From Thiemannella venezuelensis (GTDB lineage: Bacteria > Actinomycetota > Actinomycetes > Streptosporangiales > Streptosporangiaceae): a DNA stretch of 64,000 nucleotides. The first letter of the stretch is position 1, and each line of letters opens with the position of its first letter. Shown here piece by piece: positions 43,560-52,230 of this stretch. A program made the translations under genes and the position numbers. The notes under the pieces were generated by a model. That model saw only the letters and a list, made by a program, of their open reading frames with translations. It did not search any database and was not told where the DNA came from. Location: contig NZ_JACHJJ010000002.1 in NCBI RefSeq assembly GCF_014203605.1, forward strand, positions 124,001-188,000, in the 5' to 3' direction.

Positions 43560-44318
43560 ATGCGGCGTGGGATCTACCTGATCGAAGAGGTCGACTTCCG
43601 GCCGATGAACTCGCGCAGGCCGCTGGAGTACCTGACCTGGCTCACCCGCTACAAGAAGGAGGACGAGACCCTCGACGCCCCGGAGCTGACCACGGGGCTG
43701 TCGATCAGATCGCGCGAGATCGACCTCGTCGGAGCCTTCTACGCCGTGGGCATCACCGGCCACCCGCAGTTCAGGGCCGTCACGCTCTGGGACTGCCACG
43801 GCGGCTGGGACGGCGGCTGGCGGCAGATGATGAACATCTACGACGGCGTCGACGACAGGCTGTTCCTGTCCGACATCGACGACCTGCGCTTCTCCGCCTT
43901 CTCCCGGCCGCTCGGCGCGGTCCGGGGCAGCCCGGCCCTGGCCGACATCACCGCCGAGGGCTACGCCGCGCCGTTCTACCTCTTCGAGAGCGCGCGGGTC
44001 CGCCCCGGCGCGGCCCTGGACTACCTCGACGCCGTCCGCGAGGAGCGCGCACCCGTCCTGGCCGACCACGGCCACCGCCCCGTCGGCCTGTACGAGGTGC
44101 TGTTCTGCGACAGCGAGGTGGTCACGGTCTGGGGCATGTCCCTGGACGCGCACCTGGCCGTGCAGCGCGCCCGGGACGCCGCCCTCGGCCTGGACGACGA
44201 GGCCGAGCCGGACGAGCGCCTGCTCGCCTGGGGCAGGCGCGCCAGGGACTTCCTCGACGGACCCTGGCGCGAGACCCTCCTGGCCCCCTTCCCCGGCTCC
44301 CGCCTCTCCCCGGTGTGA
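43560..44318 (+). CDS. Hypothetical protein with ferredoxin-like (NIPSNAP-type) features
   Basis: A 252-residue soluble protein with two similar halves. Each has a strand-rich segment ending in W (FRAVTLWDCHGGWDGGW and VGLYEVLFCDSEVVTVWGMSLDAHL), a layout seen in tandem dimeric alpha-beta barrel (NIPSNAP-like) proteins. I am not certain of the family. ATG 43560 follows GGGGAGG at a good distance; the frame is open 76 codons further up. The TetR-type palindrome upstream links it to the oxidative operon at 46 kb. Confidence 0.7.
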   Translation: MRRGIYLIEEVDFRPMNSRRPLEYLTWLTRYKKEDETLDAPELTTGLSIRSREIDLVGAFYAVGITGHPQFRAVTLWDCHGGWDGGWRQMMNIYDGVDDRLFLSDIDDLRFSAFSRPLGAVRGSPALADITAEGYAAPFYLFESARVRPGAALDYLDAVREERAPVLADHGHRPVGLYEVLFCDSEVVTVWGMSLDAHLAVQRARDAALGLDDEAEPDERLLAWGRRARDFLDGPWRETLLAPFPGSRLSPV

Positions 44319-44390
44319 GTCCGCCGGCGGCGGGTGCCGTCCGCCCCGCCTGCCTGCGGCGCGTCCGCGGACCCCGCGGGGCGCCGGCCG

Positions 44391-44972
44391 TCAGACCGGG
44401 GCGTTCCAGGTCAGGAGCACCGGCTTGCCGTGTTCGAAGCCGAGCCGGGAGTACGTGCCGGTGTCCAGCCGGAAGAAGCGGCCCTCCTCGGGAGGCTGGC
44501 CCAGCCAGCAGGCCGCCAGGACCCGCAGGAAGTGGCCGTGCGCGACCAGGACGACGTCGCCCGCCGCGGCCCCGGCCCGGGCGATGACCCGGTCGGCGCG
44601 CTCGGCGACCTGCGCGGCGCTCTCACCCGGATGCCCGGCGTCGCCGGGGATCACCCCGTCGCGCCAGAGGTACCAGCCCGGACGGGTCTCGCGGATCGAG
44701 GCGGTGGTGATGCCCTCGTAGCCGCCGTAGTCCCACTCCCACATGTCCGGCACGGGCTCGTAGCCGGTCAGCCCTGCCAGCTCGGCCGTCCTGCGGGCCC
44801 GCAGGGCGGGGCTGACCAGGACGAGGTCGAAGGACCTGCCCGCGACGAGCGGGGCCAGCGCCCGCGCCTGGTCCTCGCCCACGGGCGTCAGCGGGAGGTC
44901 GGTGCGCCCGGTGTGCCGCCGGTCGCGGCTCCACTCGGTCTCGCCGTGGCGCAGCAGAATCATCTCGTTCAT
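44391..44972 (-). CDS. Histidine phosphatase superfamily protein
   Basis: A 193-residue phosphoglycerate-mutase-like phosphatase. The LLRHGETEW motif holds the catalytic His near residue 8; the second His lies in VAHGHFLRVL. A late catalytic Glu is in DYGGYEG. ATG 44972 is preferred as it places the motif at the usual distance, although ATG 44984 is in frame. It lies 54 bp after the luciferase-like gene on the same strand and may be co-transcribed. Confidence 0.88.
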   Translation of the reverse strand: MNEMILLRHGETEWSRDRRHTGRTDLPLTPVGEDQARALAPLVAGRSFDLVLVSPALRARRTAELAGLTGYEPVPDMWEWDYGGYEGITTASIRETRPGWYLWRDGVIPGDAGHPGESAAQVAERADRVIARAGAAAGDVVLVAHGHFLRVLAACWLGQPPEEGRFFRLDTGTYSRLGFEHGKPVLLTWNAPV

Positions 44973-45026
44973 TGCGACCATCATGCCGGTACGGCTCCCG
45001 CCGTCCCGGACCGGCCCCGCCGCGGT

Positions 45027-45941
45027 TCAGCCTCCCGCGAGCTCCTCGACGACCGGGGTGAAGGCCTCCAGGTCCCGCTCGTGGTGGAGTACGTAGTAGG
45101 ACAGGTCGTGGGTGTCGCGCCAGTGCCGGAGCTTGTCCGCGACGTCCCCGCGGGTGCCGAGCAGGACCTGGGGGGTCTCGTCCTGCCGGGAGGAGTCGGC
45201 GGCGCTCCACGGCTCGTCCCGTCTGCGCTCGCCGAGCTGCTGGACGCTGGTGCCCAGCTCGATCGCGCCGTAGCGCTCCGCCGCGGCCCGCCGTACCACG
45301 TCGATCTTGGCGAGGAACGCGGCCAGGCCGCCGTCCGCGCCGTCGGGGCCGGTGCCGTCCGCCCTGACCCGCATGCCGAGGTTGATCACGTCGGCCTCGC
45401 GGGCGGCGAGCCGGAGCATGCGCGGCCCGCCGCCGCCGAGCAGCAGCCGGGGGCCGGGCCGCCGGAACGGCTTGGGGTGCTGGTCCAGCCCGTCGATCCG
45501 GTAGTGCTCGCCGCGGAAGGTGAACGGGCCGTCGCCCCAGAGCCCCTTGAGGACGGCGATCGCCTCGGCGAGCCGGTCCACCCGGGTGCCCGGCGGATCG
45601 AGCGCCAGGCCCGCGGCGGCGTAGTCGGCGGCCATCCAGCCGGTGCCCAGGCCGAGCTCCAGGCGGCCCTCCGAGAGCAGGTCGACGGTGGCCGCCTCCT
45701 TGGCGAGCACGGCCGGGTGCCGGAAGTCGTTGGCGAACACCAGGGTGCCGACCTTCAGCCGGCTGGTCGCGCAGGCCGCCGCGGTCATCGCCGCGACCGG
45801 GGCCAGGCGCGGGCCCACCAGGTGGTCGGGGACGAGCAGCACGTCGAACCCGGCCCCCTCCAGGCGCCGGGCCTTCTCGGCCCACTCCCTGCCCGAGGAG
45901 GCCTGCCTGACCACCGCGGCGAACCGGAACGGCCGATCCAT
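45027..45941 (-). CDS. LLM-class F420-dependent oxidoreductase
   Basis: A 304-residue luciferase-like monooxygenase-fold protein (FDVLLVPDHLVGPRLAPVAAMTAAACATSRLKVGTLVFANDFRHPAVLAKEAATVDLLSEGRLELGLGTGW). That pattern is typical of F420-dependent enzymes in actinobacteria. ATG 45941 has AGGGAGG 9 nt upstream; two earlier ATGs are too close to that site. It is divergent from the PhyH operon and shares its operator region. Confidence 0.87.
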   Translation of the reverse strand: MDRPFRFAAVVRQASSGREWAEKARRLEGAGFDVLLVPDHLVGPRLAPVAAMTAAACATSRLKVGTLVFANDFRHPAVLAKEAATVDLLSEGRLELGLGTGWMAADYAAAGLALDPPGTRVDRLAEAIAVLKGLWGDGPFTFRGEHYRIDGLDQHPKPFRRPGPRLLLGGGGPRMLRLAAREADVINLGMRVRADGTGPDGADGGLAAFLAKIDVVRRAAAERYGAIELGTSVQQLGERRRDEPWSAADSSRQDETPQVLLGTRGDVADKLRHWRDTHDLSYYVLHHERDLEAFTPVVEELAGG

Positions 45942-45993
45942 CGGCATCATCCTCCCTGAGAGGTCGGGACGGGGTCCTCCGGCAATTCTGCAT

Positions 45994-46008
45994 ACCAAGC
46001 GCTTGCTT
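45994..46008. promoter_or_regulatory. KstR2-like / TetR-type operator in the divergent promoter
   Basis: ACCAAGCGCTTGCT (45994-46007) fits the published KstR2 pattern AnCAAGnnCTTGnT and contains the 10-bp palindrome CAAGCGCTTG. The alternative core AAGC-GCTT-GCTT matches the site at 43529-43540. It lies 30 bp before the PhyH gene and about 53 bp from the luciferase-like start. Confidence 0.6.
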
Positions 46009-46037
46009 TAGAAGAGGTGAGGCTCGAAACTGGGCCC

Positions 46038-46817
46038 ATGGCTGACGAGACCCCGGTCCGCGACGTGACCGACGACGAGGTCGCCTTCTTCGGGGAGAAC
46101 GGCTGGGCGCGGCTGCCGCGCCTGGTGGAGCCCGGCCACGCGGCGCTGCTCCGCGAGCGGGCGATGGAACACCTCGCCGCGCGCACCCGGGCCGTCACCT
46201 CCCAGGTGGACCTGGCGTTCGGGCAGTCCAGGGACATCGCCGAGACCGACGGGCACTTCAGGGCGCTGGCCCACGCCCCCGCGCTGGGCCGCTCGGCCGT
46301 ACGGCTGCTGCGCGGGGTGGCCGCGGTGCGGGTGCAGGTGACGAACCTGCTGATCAAGGAGCCGGAGGGCGGGGGGCACGGCGCCACCGAGTTCCACCAG
46401 GACTTCCCGTGGATGCCGATGGACCGCTCGGCGATGCTCACCGTCTGGCTCGCGCTGGCGGACGTGCCCGCCGACATGGGCTCCCTGCGGTTCTACAGCG
46501 GCTCCCACCGGTACGGCGTGCTCGGCCGCTCCTTCGCCCGCGACGGCGACGACCAGCTCAGCCAGCACCCCTGGCTCAAGGAGCTGGAGCTCTCCCCGCC
46601 GCTCGACCTCGCCGCCGGGGACGCGACCGTGCACCACGCGCTGACCGTGCACGGAGCGGCGGCCAACCGCCGCGACAGCCCCCGGCTGTCGTTCACCGTC
46701 ACCTACTTCGACGCCGGAGCCCTCTACACCGGCACGCCGTACCGGCAGACCGACGGTCTGGGCCTGGCCGTCAACGAGCCGTTCGAGCACCCGAAGTTCC
46801 CGGTGGTCGCCCAGTGA
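46038..46817 (+). CDS. Phytanoyl-CoA dioxygenase (PhyH) family protein
   Basis: A 259-residue Fe(II)/2-oxoglutarate dioxygenase. Ligands for iron are visible as His120 and Asp122 (FHQDFPW) and the distal His205 (TVHGAAANRRDSPRLSFTVTY), with the Arg for 2-oxoglutarate in the same stretch. It would hydroxylate an unknown substrate. GTG 46017 is an alternative start. It is the first gene of a five-gene operon: the stop overlaps the phosphotriesterase start (GTGA). Confidence 0.85.
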   Translation: MADETPVRDVTDDEVAFFGENGWARLPRLVEPGHAALLRERAMEHLAARTRAVTSQVDLAFGQSRDIAETDGHFRALAHAPALGRSAVRLLRGVAAVRVQVTNLLIKEPEGGGHGATEFHQDFPWMPMDRSAMLTVWLALADVPADMGSLRFYSGSHRYGVLGRSFARDGDDQLSQHPWLKELELSPPLDLAAGDATVHHALTVHGAAANRRDSPRLSFTVTYFDAGALYTGTPYRQTDGLGLAVNEPFEHPKFPVVAQ

Positions 46818-47824
46818 ACGCCGGGCACCCGGTGGACGCCGAGCGTCCCGGGGCCGTGGAGACCGTCGCGGGTCCCGTGGCGGACGTGGGCGCGACGCTG
46901 ATGCACGAGCACGTCTTCGGGCTCAGCCCGGAGATCCTGTGGAACTGGCCGGACATCCCGGAGGGCTGGAACCTGGAGACGCGGGCACGCGAGGCCGCGG
47001 ACAGGCTGACCGAGCTGAAGGAGCACGGCGTCGACACGATCGTGGACCTGACCGTGATCGGTCTCGGCCGCTACGTGCCCGCCGTCCAGCGGGTGGCCGA
47101 GCTGACCGAGGTCAACATCGTCGCCGCGACCGGCCTGTACACCTACGACGCGCTCCCGCCCTACTTCGGCAACCGCGGCCCCGGCTCGCTGTTCGGCGGC
47201 CCGGACCGGCTGGCCGAGTTCTTCGTCAGGGACATCACCGAGGGCATCGGCGAGACCGGGGTGAAGGCGGGCGTCCTCAAGTGCGCCTCCGACCACCTGG
47301 GCATGACCGCCGGCTGCGAGCGGGTCTTCCGCGCGGTCGCCGAGGCGCACCGGGCCACCGGCGCGCCGATCTCGACCCACTCCCACAGCGCCTCCCGCGG
47401 CGGGCTGGAGCAGCAGAGGCTCCTGGCCGCCGAGGGCGTGGACCTGGGCCGGGTGGTGATCGGCCACGCCGGGGACTCCACCGACCTGGCCTACCTGGAG
47501 GAGCTCGTCGCGGGCGGCTCCTACCTGGGCATGGACCGCTTCGGCATCGACACGATCAGCTCGTTCGAGGACCGGGTGGCGACGGTGGCGGCCATGTGCG
47601 AGCGCGGCCACGCCGGGCGCATGGTCCTGTCCCACGACTCCTACTGCTTCAACGACCGCTTCGACCACGAGGTGGTACGGCGCCGCCACCCCGACTACCA
47701 CCTGCTGCACATCTCCCGGGACGTCCTGCCCGAGCTGCGCAGGCGGGGCGTGACCGAGGAGCAGATCCACCAGATGCTCGTCGCCAACCCCCGCGACATC
47801 CTCACCCCGCGGGAGCCGTACTGA
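46814..47824 (+). CDS. Phosphotriesterase-family (lactonase-like) metal hydrolase
   Basis: A 336-residue TIM-barrel hydrolase with all expected ligands: HEH at residues 31-33, a candidate bridging Lys in GVKAGVLKC, STHSHS, VIGHAGDSTD and LSHDSYC. PTE-like members mostly open lactones, while a few cleave phosphotriesters. GTG start by overlap with the PhyH stop. In this operon it may open a lactone or ester formed by the oxygenases; that role is inferred. Confidence 0.9.
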   Translation: MNAGHPVDAERPGAVETVAGPVADVGATLMHEHVFGLSPEILWNWPDIPEGWNLETRAREAADRLTELKEHGVDTIVDLTVIGLGRYVPAVQRVAELTEVNIVAATGLYTYDALPPYFGNRGPGSLFGGPDRLAEFFVRDITEGIGETGVKAGVLKCASDHLGMTAGCERVFRAVAEAHRATGAPISTHSHSASRGGLEQQRLLAAEGVDLGRVVIGHAGDSTDLAYLEELVAGGSYLGMDRFGIDTISSFEDRVATVAAMCERGHAGRMVLSHDSYCFNDRFDHEVVRRRHPDYHLLHISRDVLPELRRRGVTEEQIHQMLVANPRDILTPREPY

Positions 47825-47860
47825 GCCCGCCGCGGCCGAACCCGGAGCAGGGAGCCCATC

Positions 47861-49060
47861 ATGATCGACGCTGACGACTTCGACGTCGGCGCGGCCTGGC
47901 ACGTCGCCGCGCCGTACGACTTCCTGCGCAGGCTCCGCCACGAGCGGCCGGTCTTCCGCAGCGAGCACCTGGGCGCCTACGTCCTGACCCGGTACGCCGA
48001 CGTCCGCGCCGCCTACGGCGACCCGAGGCGGTTCTCCTCCGAGGGCTCGCTGACCATCTCCCGGAGCCTGTCCGAGGAGACGCGCCTCAAGCTGGGCGAG
48101 CACGGCTCGTTCCTGTCGAGTTTCGTGGCCAACGTGGACCCGCCCGTGCACACCCGGCTGCGCCGCTCCGTCTCGCGGGCCTTCACCCCGCGTGCCGTCG
48201 CCGCGCTGGAGCAGCGCTTCCGGGCGCTGAACGGGGAGCTGCTCGACCGGGTGGCCCCGGACGGCGGCGGCGACCTGGTCGCGGAGATCGCGCACGTGCC
48301 CTCGGCCAAGCTCACCGCCCGCTTCATCGGCGTTCCCGAGGAGGACGAGGAGTTCGTCAAGCAGCACGTGAAGGACTGGTTCCAGCTGTTCCTCTCGCCG
48401 CAGCCGCCCGACCGGCAGCTCGCGCTGGCCGAGAGCTTCCTGGTCTACCTGGACTACGTGGACGGGCTCGTCGCCTCCCGGGCGAAGGATCCCCGCGACG
48501 ACTTCACCTCCCTGATGACCTCCCTGATCGGCACCGAGCTCTCGCACCGCGAGGTGGTCGAGCTGATCTCCACGATCCTGCTCGGCGGCAACGACACCGT
48601 CCCCAACCAGCTCGGCAACAGCGTGCTGCGGCTGCTGCGCGAGGGCGTCTGGCCGGTCCCGCCGGAGCGGGTCCGCAACGCGGTCGAGGAGTGCATGCGC
48701 GTCGACGGCGCCAGCCTGGGCTCCTTCCGCTACGCCAGGAGCGACGTCGAACTGCACGGCACGACGATCCCGGCCGGGGCGCTCTGCCTGCTCTCCACCG
48801 ACTCCGCGGCCCACGACGAGACCGTCTTCGCCGAGCCCGAACGGTTCGTGATCGACCGGCCCAACGCCGACGCGCACATGACCCTGGGCTACGGCATCCA
48901 CTTCTGCGTCGGCGCGGCCCTGGGCCGGCTCCAGCTCCGCACCGCCCTGGAGGTCCTCGGCGAGCGCCTCCCGGGGCTCCGGCTGGTCCCCGGACAGGAG
49001 ATCGCCTACCGCGCCTCGATCGTCGGCCGCGGCCTGACCGCGCTGGCCGTGGAGTGGTGA
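47861..49060 (+). CDS. Cytochrome P450
   Basis: A 399-residue soluble bacterial P450. The heme thiolate is Cys349 in LGYGIHFCVGAALG, where the usual first Phe of FGxGxHxCxG is Leu. The I-helix reads LLGGNDTV, and the K-helix EECMR supplies the ExxR pair. The family and substrate are not recognised, but actinobacterial P450s of this type hydroxylate terpenoids, steroids or polyketides. The start ATG is preceded by GGAGCAGGGAGCC. The stop overlaps the SDR start. Confidence 0.95.
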   Translation: MIDADDFDVGAAWHVAAPYDFLRRLRHERPVFRSEHLGAYVLTRYADVRAAYGDPRRFSSEGSLTISRSLSEETRLKLGEHGSFLSSFVANVDPPVHTRLRRSVSRAFTPRAVAALEQRFRALNGELLDRVAPDGGGDLVAEIAHVPSAKLTARFIGVPEEDEEFVKQHVKDWFQLFLSPQPPDRQLALAESFLVYLDYVDGLVASRAKDPRDDFTSLMTSLIGTELSHREVVELISTILLGGNDTVPNQLGNSVLRLLREGVWPVPPERVRNAVEECMRVDGASLGSFRYARSDVELHGTTIPAGALCLLSTDSAAHDETVFAEPERFVIDRPNADAHMTLGYGIHFCVGAALGRLQLRTALEVLGERLPGLRLVPGQEIAYRASIVGRGLTALAVEW

Positions 49061-49878
49061 CGCACGCGGCGGCGCGCTTCGCCGGGAAGGTCGCGCTGGT
49101 CACCGGTGCGGGCTCGGGGATCGGCGCGGCCACCGCGCACCGGCTCGCCGCCGAGGGCGCCCGGGTCGGGGTCGCCGACCTGCGGCCCGCGGGCGCGCGC
49201 TCGGTCGCCGCGGCGATCGAGGCCGCGGGCGGTACGGCGCGCGCCCTCCGCTGCGACGTGTCCGACGAGGCGGCCGTGGCGGCGGCCGTCGCCGAGCTGA
49301 CCGGCTCGTTCGGGCCGCTGGACGTGCTGCACTCCAACGCCGCCTGCCTGGACCGCGAGGTCTACGGCCGGGACCTGGACCTGCTCGACATGGACGTGGA
49401 GGTCTGGGACCGGACGATGGCGGTCAACCTGCGCGGCGCGATGCTCACCGTCAAGCACGCGGTCCCGGCGATGGCCGACGGCGGCGCGATCGTGCTGACC
49501 TCCTCGGTCTCGGGCCTGGTCGGGGACGCCGACCACGCGGCCTACGGCGCCTCCAAGGCGGCGCTGACCGGGCTCGTCCGCTATGTCGCCACCATGTACG
49601 GCTCCCGCGGCATCCGGTGCAACGCGGTCGCCCCCGGCCTGGTCATGACCGACCTGGCGAAGGCCGTGATGACGCCGGAGCGGCTGGCGGAGAAGGCGGC
49701 CGAGCGCGTCCTGCCGTGGGCGGCCGAGCCGGGCGACGTGGCCGCGCTCGTCGCCTTCCTCGCCTCCGGTGAGGCGCGCTGCGTGACCGGCCAGACGGTC
49801 GTCGTCGACGGCGGCACCACGGCGCACCGGCCCGAACACGCGATCAGGACATGGTCTCGTGAGAAGCTGGACAAGTGA
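49057..49878 (+). CDS. Short-chain dehydrogenase/reductase (SDR)
   Basis: A 273-residue classical SDR. TGAGSGIG near residues 16-23 binds NAD(P); the catalytic Ser lies in SSVSG, with YxxxK as YGASK. A C-terminal extension (HRPEHAIRTWSREKLDK) is unusual. GTG 49057 overlaps the P450 stop. It could oxidise an alcohol made by the P450 or dioxygenase; the substrate is unknown. Confidence 0.92.
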   Translation: MTHAAARFAGKVALVTGAGSGIGAATAHRLAAEGARVGVADLRPAGARSVAAAIEAAGGTARALRCDVSDEAAVAAAVAELTGSFGPLDVLHSNAACLDREVYGRDLDLLDMDVEVWDRTMAVNLRGAMLTVKHAVPAMADGGAIVLTSSVSGLVGDADHAAYGASKAALTGLVRYVATMYGSRGIRCNAVAPGLVMTDLAKAVMTPERLAEKAAERVLPWAAEPGDVAALVAFLASGEARCVTGQTVVVDGGTTAHRPEHAIRTWSREKLDK

Positions 49879-50729
49879 CGATTTCTGTGGGTCTGGTGGG
49901 CGCCGGCCCGTGGGCGGAGAAGGTGCACGCGCCGGCGCTGGCGGCCGGGCCGCACACCCGGCTGGCGGGAGTGTGGGCCCGCAGGCCCGAGGCGGCGGCC
50001 CGGCTGGGCGCCCCGGTCTTCGAGCGGATCGAGGCGCTGTTCGACTCCTGCGAGGCGGTGGTCTTCTCGGTGCCGCCCGACGTGCAGGCCGAGCTGGGAG
50101 TGATGGCGGCCAAGGCGGGCAAGGCGCTGCTGCTGGAGAAGCCGCTCGCGGCCGACCTGGACGGCGCGCGGCGGCTCTCCGACGCCATCGGGGAGGCGGG
50201 CGTGGCCTCCCAGATGTGCCTGACCTGGCGCTACTCGGCGGCGGTGCGGGCCTTCCTGGCGCGGGTCTCGGCCATCGAGCCGTTCGGCGGGCACGCGGCC
50301 AGCATCTCCGGCGCCATGCTCGGCGGAGACTTCGCCAGCCCCTGGCGGCTGGAGCGCGGCGCCGTCCTCGACGTCGGCCCGCACATGATCGACATGCTGG
50401 ACGCCGCGCTCGGCACGGTGACCGGGGTGCGCGCGCACGGCAACCCGACGGGCTGGGTCGGCCTGCTGCTGGAGCACGAGACCGGCGCGGTCAGCGAGGC
50501 CTCGCTCTGCCTGAGCGCGCCCGGGGAGACCCCGCCCTCCCACGTGGACGTCTACGGCAGGCTCGGCCGGGAGTCCGTCGACCGCAACGCCCTGGGCCCC
50601 GACGTCTTCACCACGATGATCGCCGAGTTCGCCGGGACCGTGCGCAACGGCGGCGGACACCCGCTCGACGCCCTGCACGGCCTGCGCCTCCAGGAGATCA
50701 TCGCCGCAGCCGAGGCGCAGCTCGGCTAG
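49875..50729 (+). CDS. Gfo/Idh/MocA family oxidoreductase
   Basis: A 284-residue NAD(P)-dependent dehydrogenase. The Rossmann motif VGLVGAGPWAEKVHAPAL is at residues 5-22, with EKPLAAD (about residues 97-103) holding the family's catalytic Lys. The C-terminal domain follows. The GTG start overlaps the SDR stop. It is the last gene of the tightly packed operon, and the LacI gene after it points the other way. Confidence 0.9.
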   Translation: MTISVGLVGAGPWAEKVHAPALAAGPHTRLAGVWARRPEAAARLGAPVFERIEALFDSCEAVVFSVPPDVQAELGVMAAKAGKALLLEKPLAADLDGARRLSDAIGEAGVASQMCLTWRYSAAVRAFLARVSAIEPFGGHAASISGAMLGGDFASPWRLERGAVLDVGPHMIDMLDAALGTVTGVRAHGNPTGWVGLLLEHETGAVSEASLCLSAPGETPPSHVDVYGRLGRESVDRNALGPDVFTTMIAEFAGTVRNGGGHPLDALHGLRLQEIIAAAEAQLG

Positions 50730-50813
50730 GAACGGGCGCCGCGGTGACGGTCCGCCGGAGGGGATGACGGTCTCCCCGGGCGCGCTCGCCGGGACCGGTC
50801 CTCGGCGTGCGGG

Positions 50814-51866
50814 TCAGGCGGACTCCCGGACGACGAGGGCGGGTTCGAAGATGATCGAGGTCGCCGGCCGCTCGGGCTGGTCGACCCGGGCGAGCAGCAG
50901 GCGGGCCATCTCGGCGGCCATGTCCTCCACGGGGTGGCGGACGGTGGTGAGCGCCGGACGGCTGGCGGCCGCCACGCTGCTGTCGTCGAAGCCGATCACG
51001 GCGACGTCCTCCGGCACCCTGAGGCCGTGCTGCCGGAGCACGAACAGAGCGGCCTGGGCCATCACGTCGTTGGCGGCGAAGACGCCGTCGAGGCCGGGGT
51101 GCTCGGCGAGCAGCCGCTCCATGGCGGCCTCCCCGCTGTGGTAGGTGAAGTTCCCCTCGGCGCAGGGGATGTAGGGGTGGCCGTGCACGGCCATGGCGTC
51201 CCGGAAGCCGGCCAGCCGGGCCTGCGCGGCCGGCAGGTTGGGCGGGCCGGTGATGGTCGCGACCCGCCGCCGGCCCCGGGCGACGAGGTGGTCGGCGGCG
51301 AGCTTGGCCCCGGTCCGGTGCTCGACGTCGACGTAGCTGATCGGGATCGGCTCGGCGGGTCTGGCGAAGAGCACGGCGGGCAGGCCCGCGTCGGCGAGGA
51401 GCCGGGGGAGGAGGTCCTCGGCGTGGGTGGAGACCAGCAGTGCCCCGTCGGCGTTGCCCTGGCGCAGGTAGGTGAGCACCTGGGCGCGGGTCTCGGCGTC
51501 GTCGGCGAACATCAGGATCGGGTGGATGCCCCGGGGGCGGAGGAACCCGATGATGCCGGAGGCCACCCGGCCGAAGAACGGGTCGGTGAAGACCTGGCCG
51601 GGGGAGGGCTCGCCCGGCTCCTCCCCGCTGGCGCCGGAGACGACCAGGGCGACCACGCCGGCGCGGCGGGTCACCAGGGAGCGGGCCGCCTGGTTGGGGA
51701 CGTAGCCGGTGGCGGCGACGGCCTGCCTGACCGCCTCCTGGATCGCGGGGTCGACGTTTCGGATGCCGTTGATCACCCGGGAGACCGTGGCGCGGGAGAC
51801 GCCCGCCGCCCGGGCCACGTCCTCCAGGGTGGGGGATGATCCTGAGGGCGGTGGGGCTGCGTTCAC
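50814..51866 (-). CDS. LacI family transcriptional regulator
   Basis: A 350-residue LacI/GalR repressor. The helix-turn-helix and hinge lie at the start (SPTLEDVARAAGVSRATVSRVINGIRNVDPAIQEAVRQAVAATGYVPNQAARSL), followed by a sugar-binding periplasmic-type domain. GTG 51866 is preferred: TATAAA sits 6 nt upstream, fitting a leaderless transcript; ATG 51884 is an alternative. The divergent sugar importer with two GAGAGCGCTCTC operators is the expected target. Confidence 0.93.
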   Translation of the reverse strand: MNAAPPPSGSSPTLEDVARAAGVSRATVSRVINGIRNVDPAIQEAVRQAVAATGYVPNQAARSLVTRRAGVVALVVSGASGEEPGEPSPGQVFTDPFFGRVASGIIGFLRPRGIHPILMFADDAETRAQVLTYLRQGNADGALLVSTHAEDLLPRLLADAGLPAVLFARPAEPIPISYVDVEHRTGAKLAADHLVARGRRRVATITGPPNLPAAQARLAGFRDAMAVHGHPYIPCAEGNFTYHSGEAAMERLLAEHPGLDGVFAANDVMAQAALFVLRQHGLRVPEDVAVIGFDDSSVAAASRPALTTVRHPVEDMAAEMARLLLARVDQPERPATSIIFEPALVVRESA

Positions 51867-52042
51867 CGGGACTTTATAGCACATTCGGAAATCGCTATCC
51901 CATGATCTCGCGGCTCTGACCTGGAACTCCGCAGCAGGACGCGGGGTGGAGGCTGCTGGTTCCCGTGATTTTAACGCCTTAGGCTGCAGTGTCCCGTTAG
52001 ATAGCCGTGATCGTCGGGATCAAAGGTGCTCATCCGATCGAG

Positions 52043-52060
52043 TTAGAGAGCGCTCTCTAA
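52043..52060. promoter_or_regulatory. LacI-type operator 1
   Basis: TTAGAGAGCGCTCTCTAA is a perfect 18-bp palindrome of the LacI/GalR type (central CG), about 190 bp from the regulator start and 380 bp before the importer start. Confidence 0.82.
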
Positions 52061-52179
52061 TGGGTTGCGGCACCCTTGTCGCAGGTCGTCGCCGTCAGGG
52101 AAGGGCGGAAATGCCCTTTCTGGAGTGCTCTTTGTTACGCAAAGGTGCCCAGAAGGTTTCGGATCGGTGCGGGAGAGCC

Positions 52180-52230
52180 TTGACATCATTTGCCCGTCGG
52201 GTGCACGCTCTCTCACGGAGAGCGCTCTCC
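52180..52230 (+). promoter_or_regulatory. Importer promoter with LacI-type operator 2
   Basis: TTGACA (52180-52185) and CACGCT (52204-52209) with an 18-bp spacer form a plausible promoter. GGAGAGCGCTCTCC (52217-52230) overlaps the expected transcription start, ideal for repression. Confidence 0.75.

Noticed and set aside
43527-50729. Reading the oxidative genes as a secondary-metabolite biosynthetic cluster
   Set aside because: No polyketide, peptide, terpene or RiPP core enzyme is present in the window, so the term is not supported.
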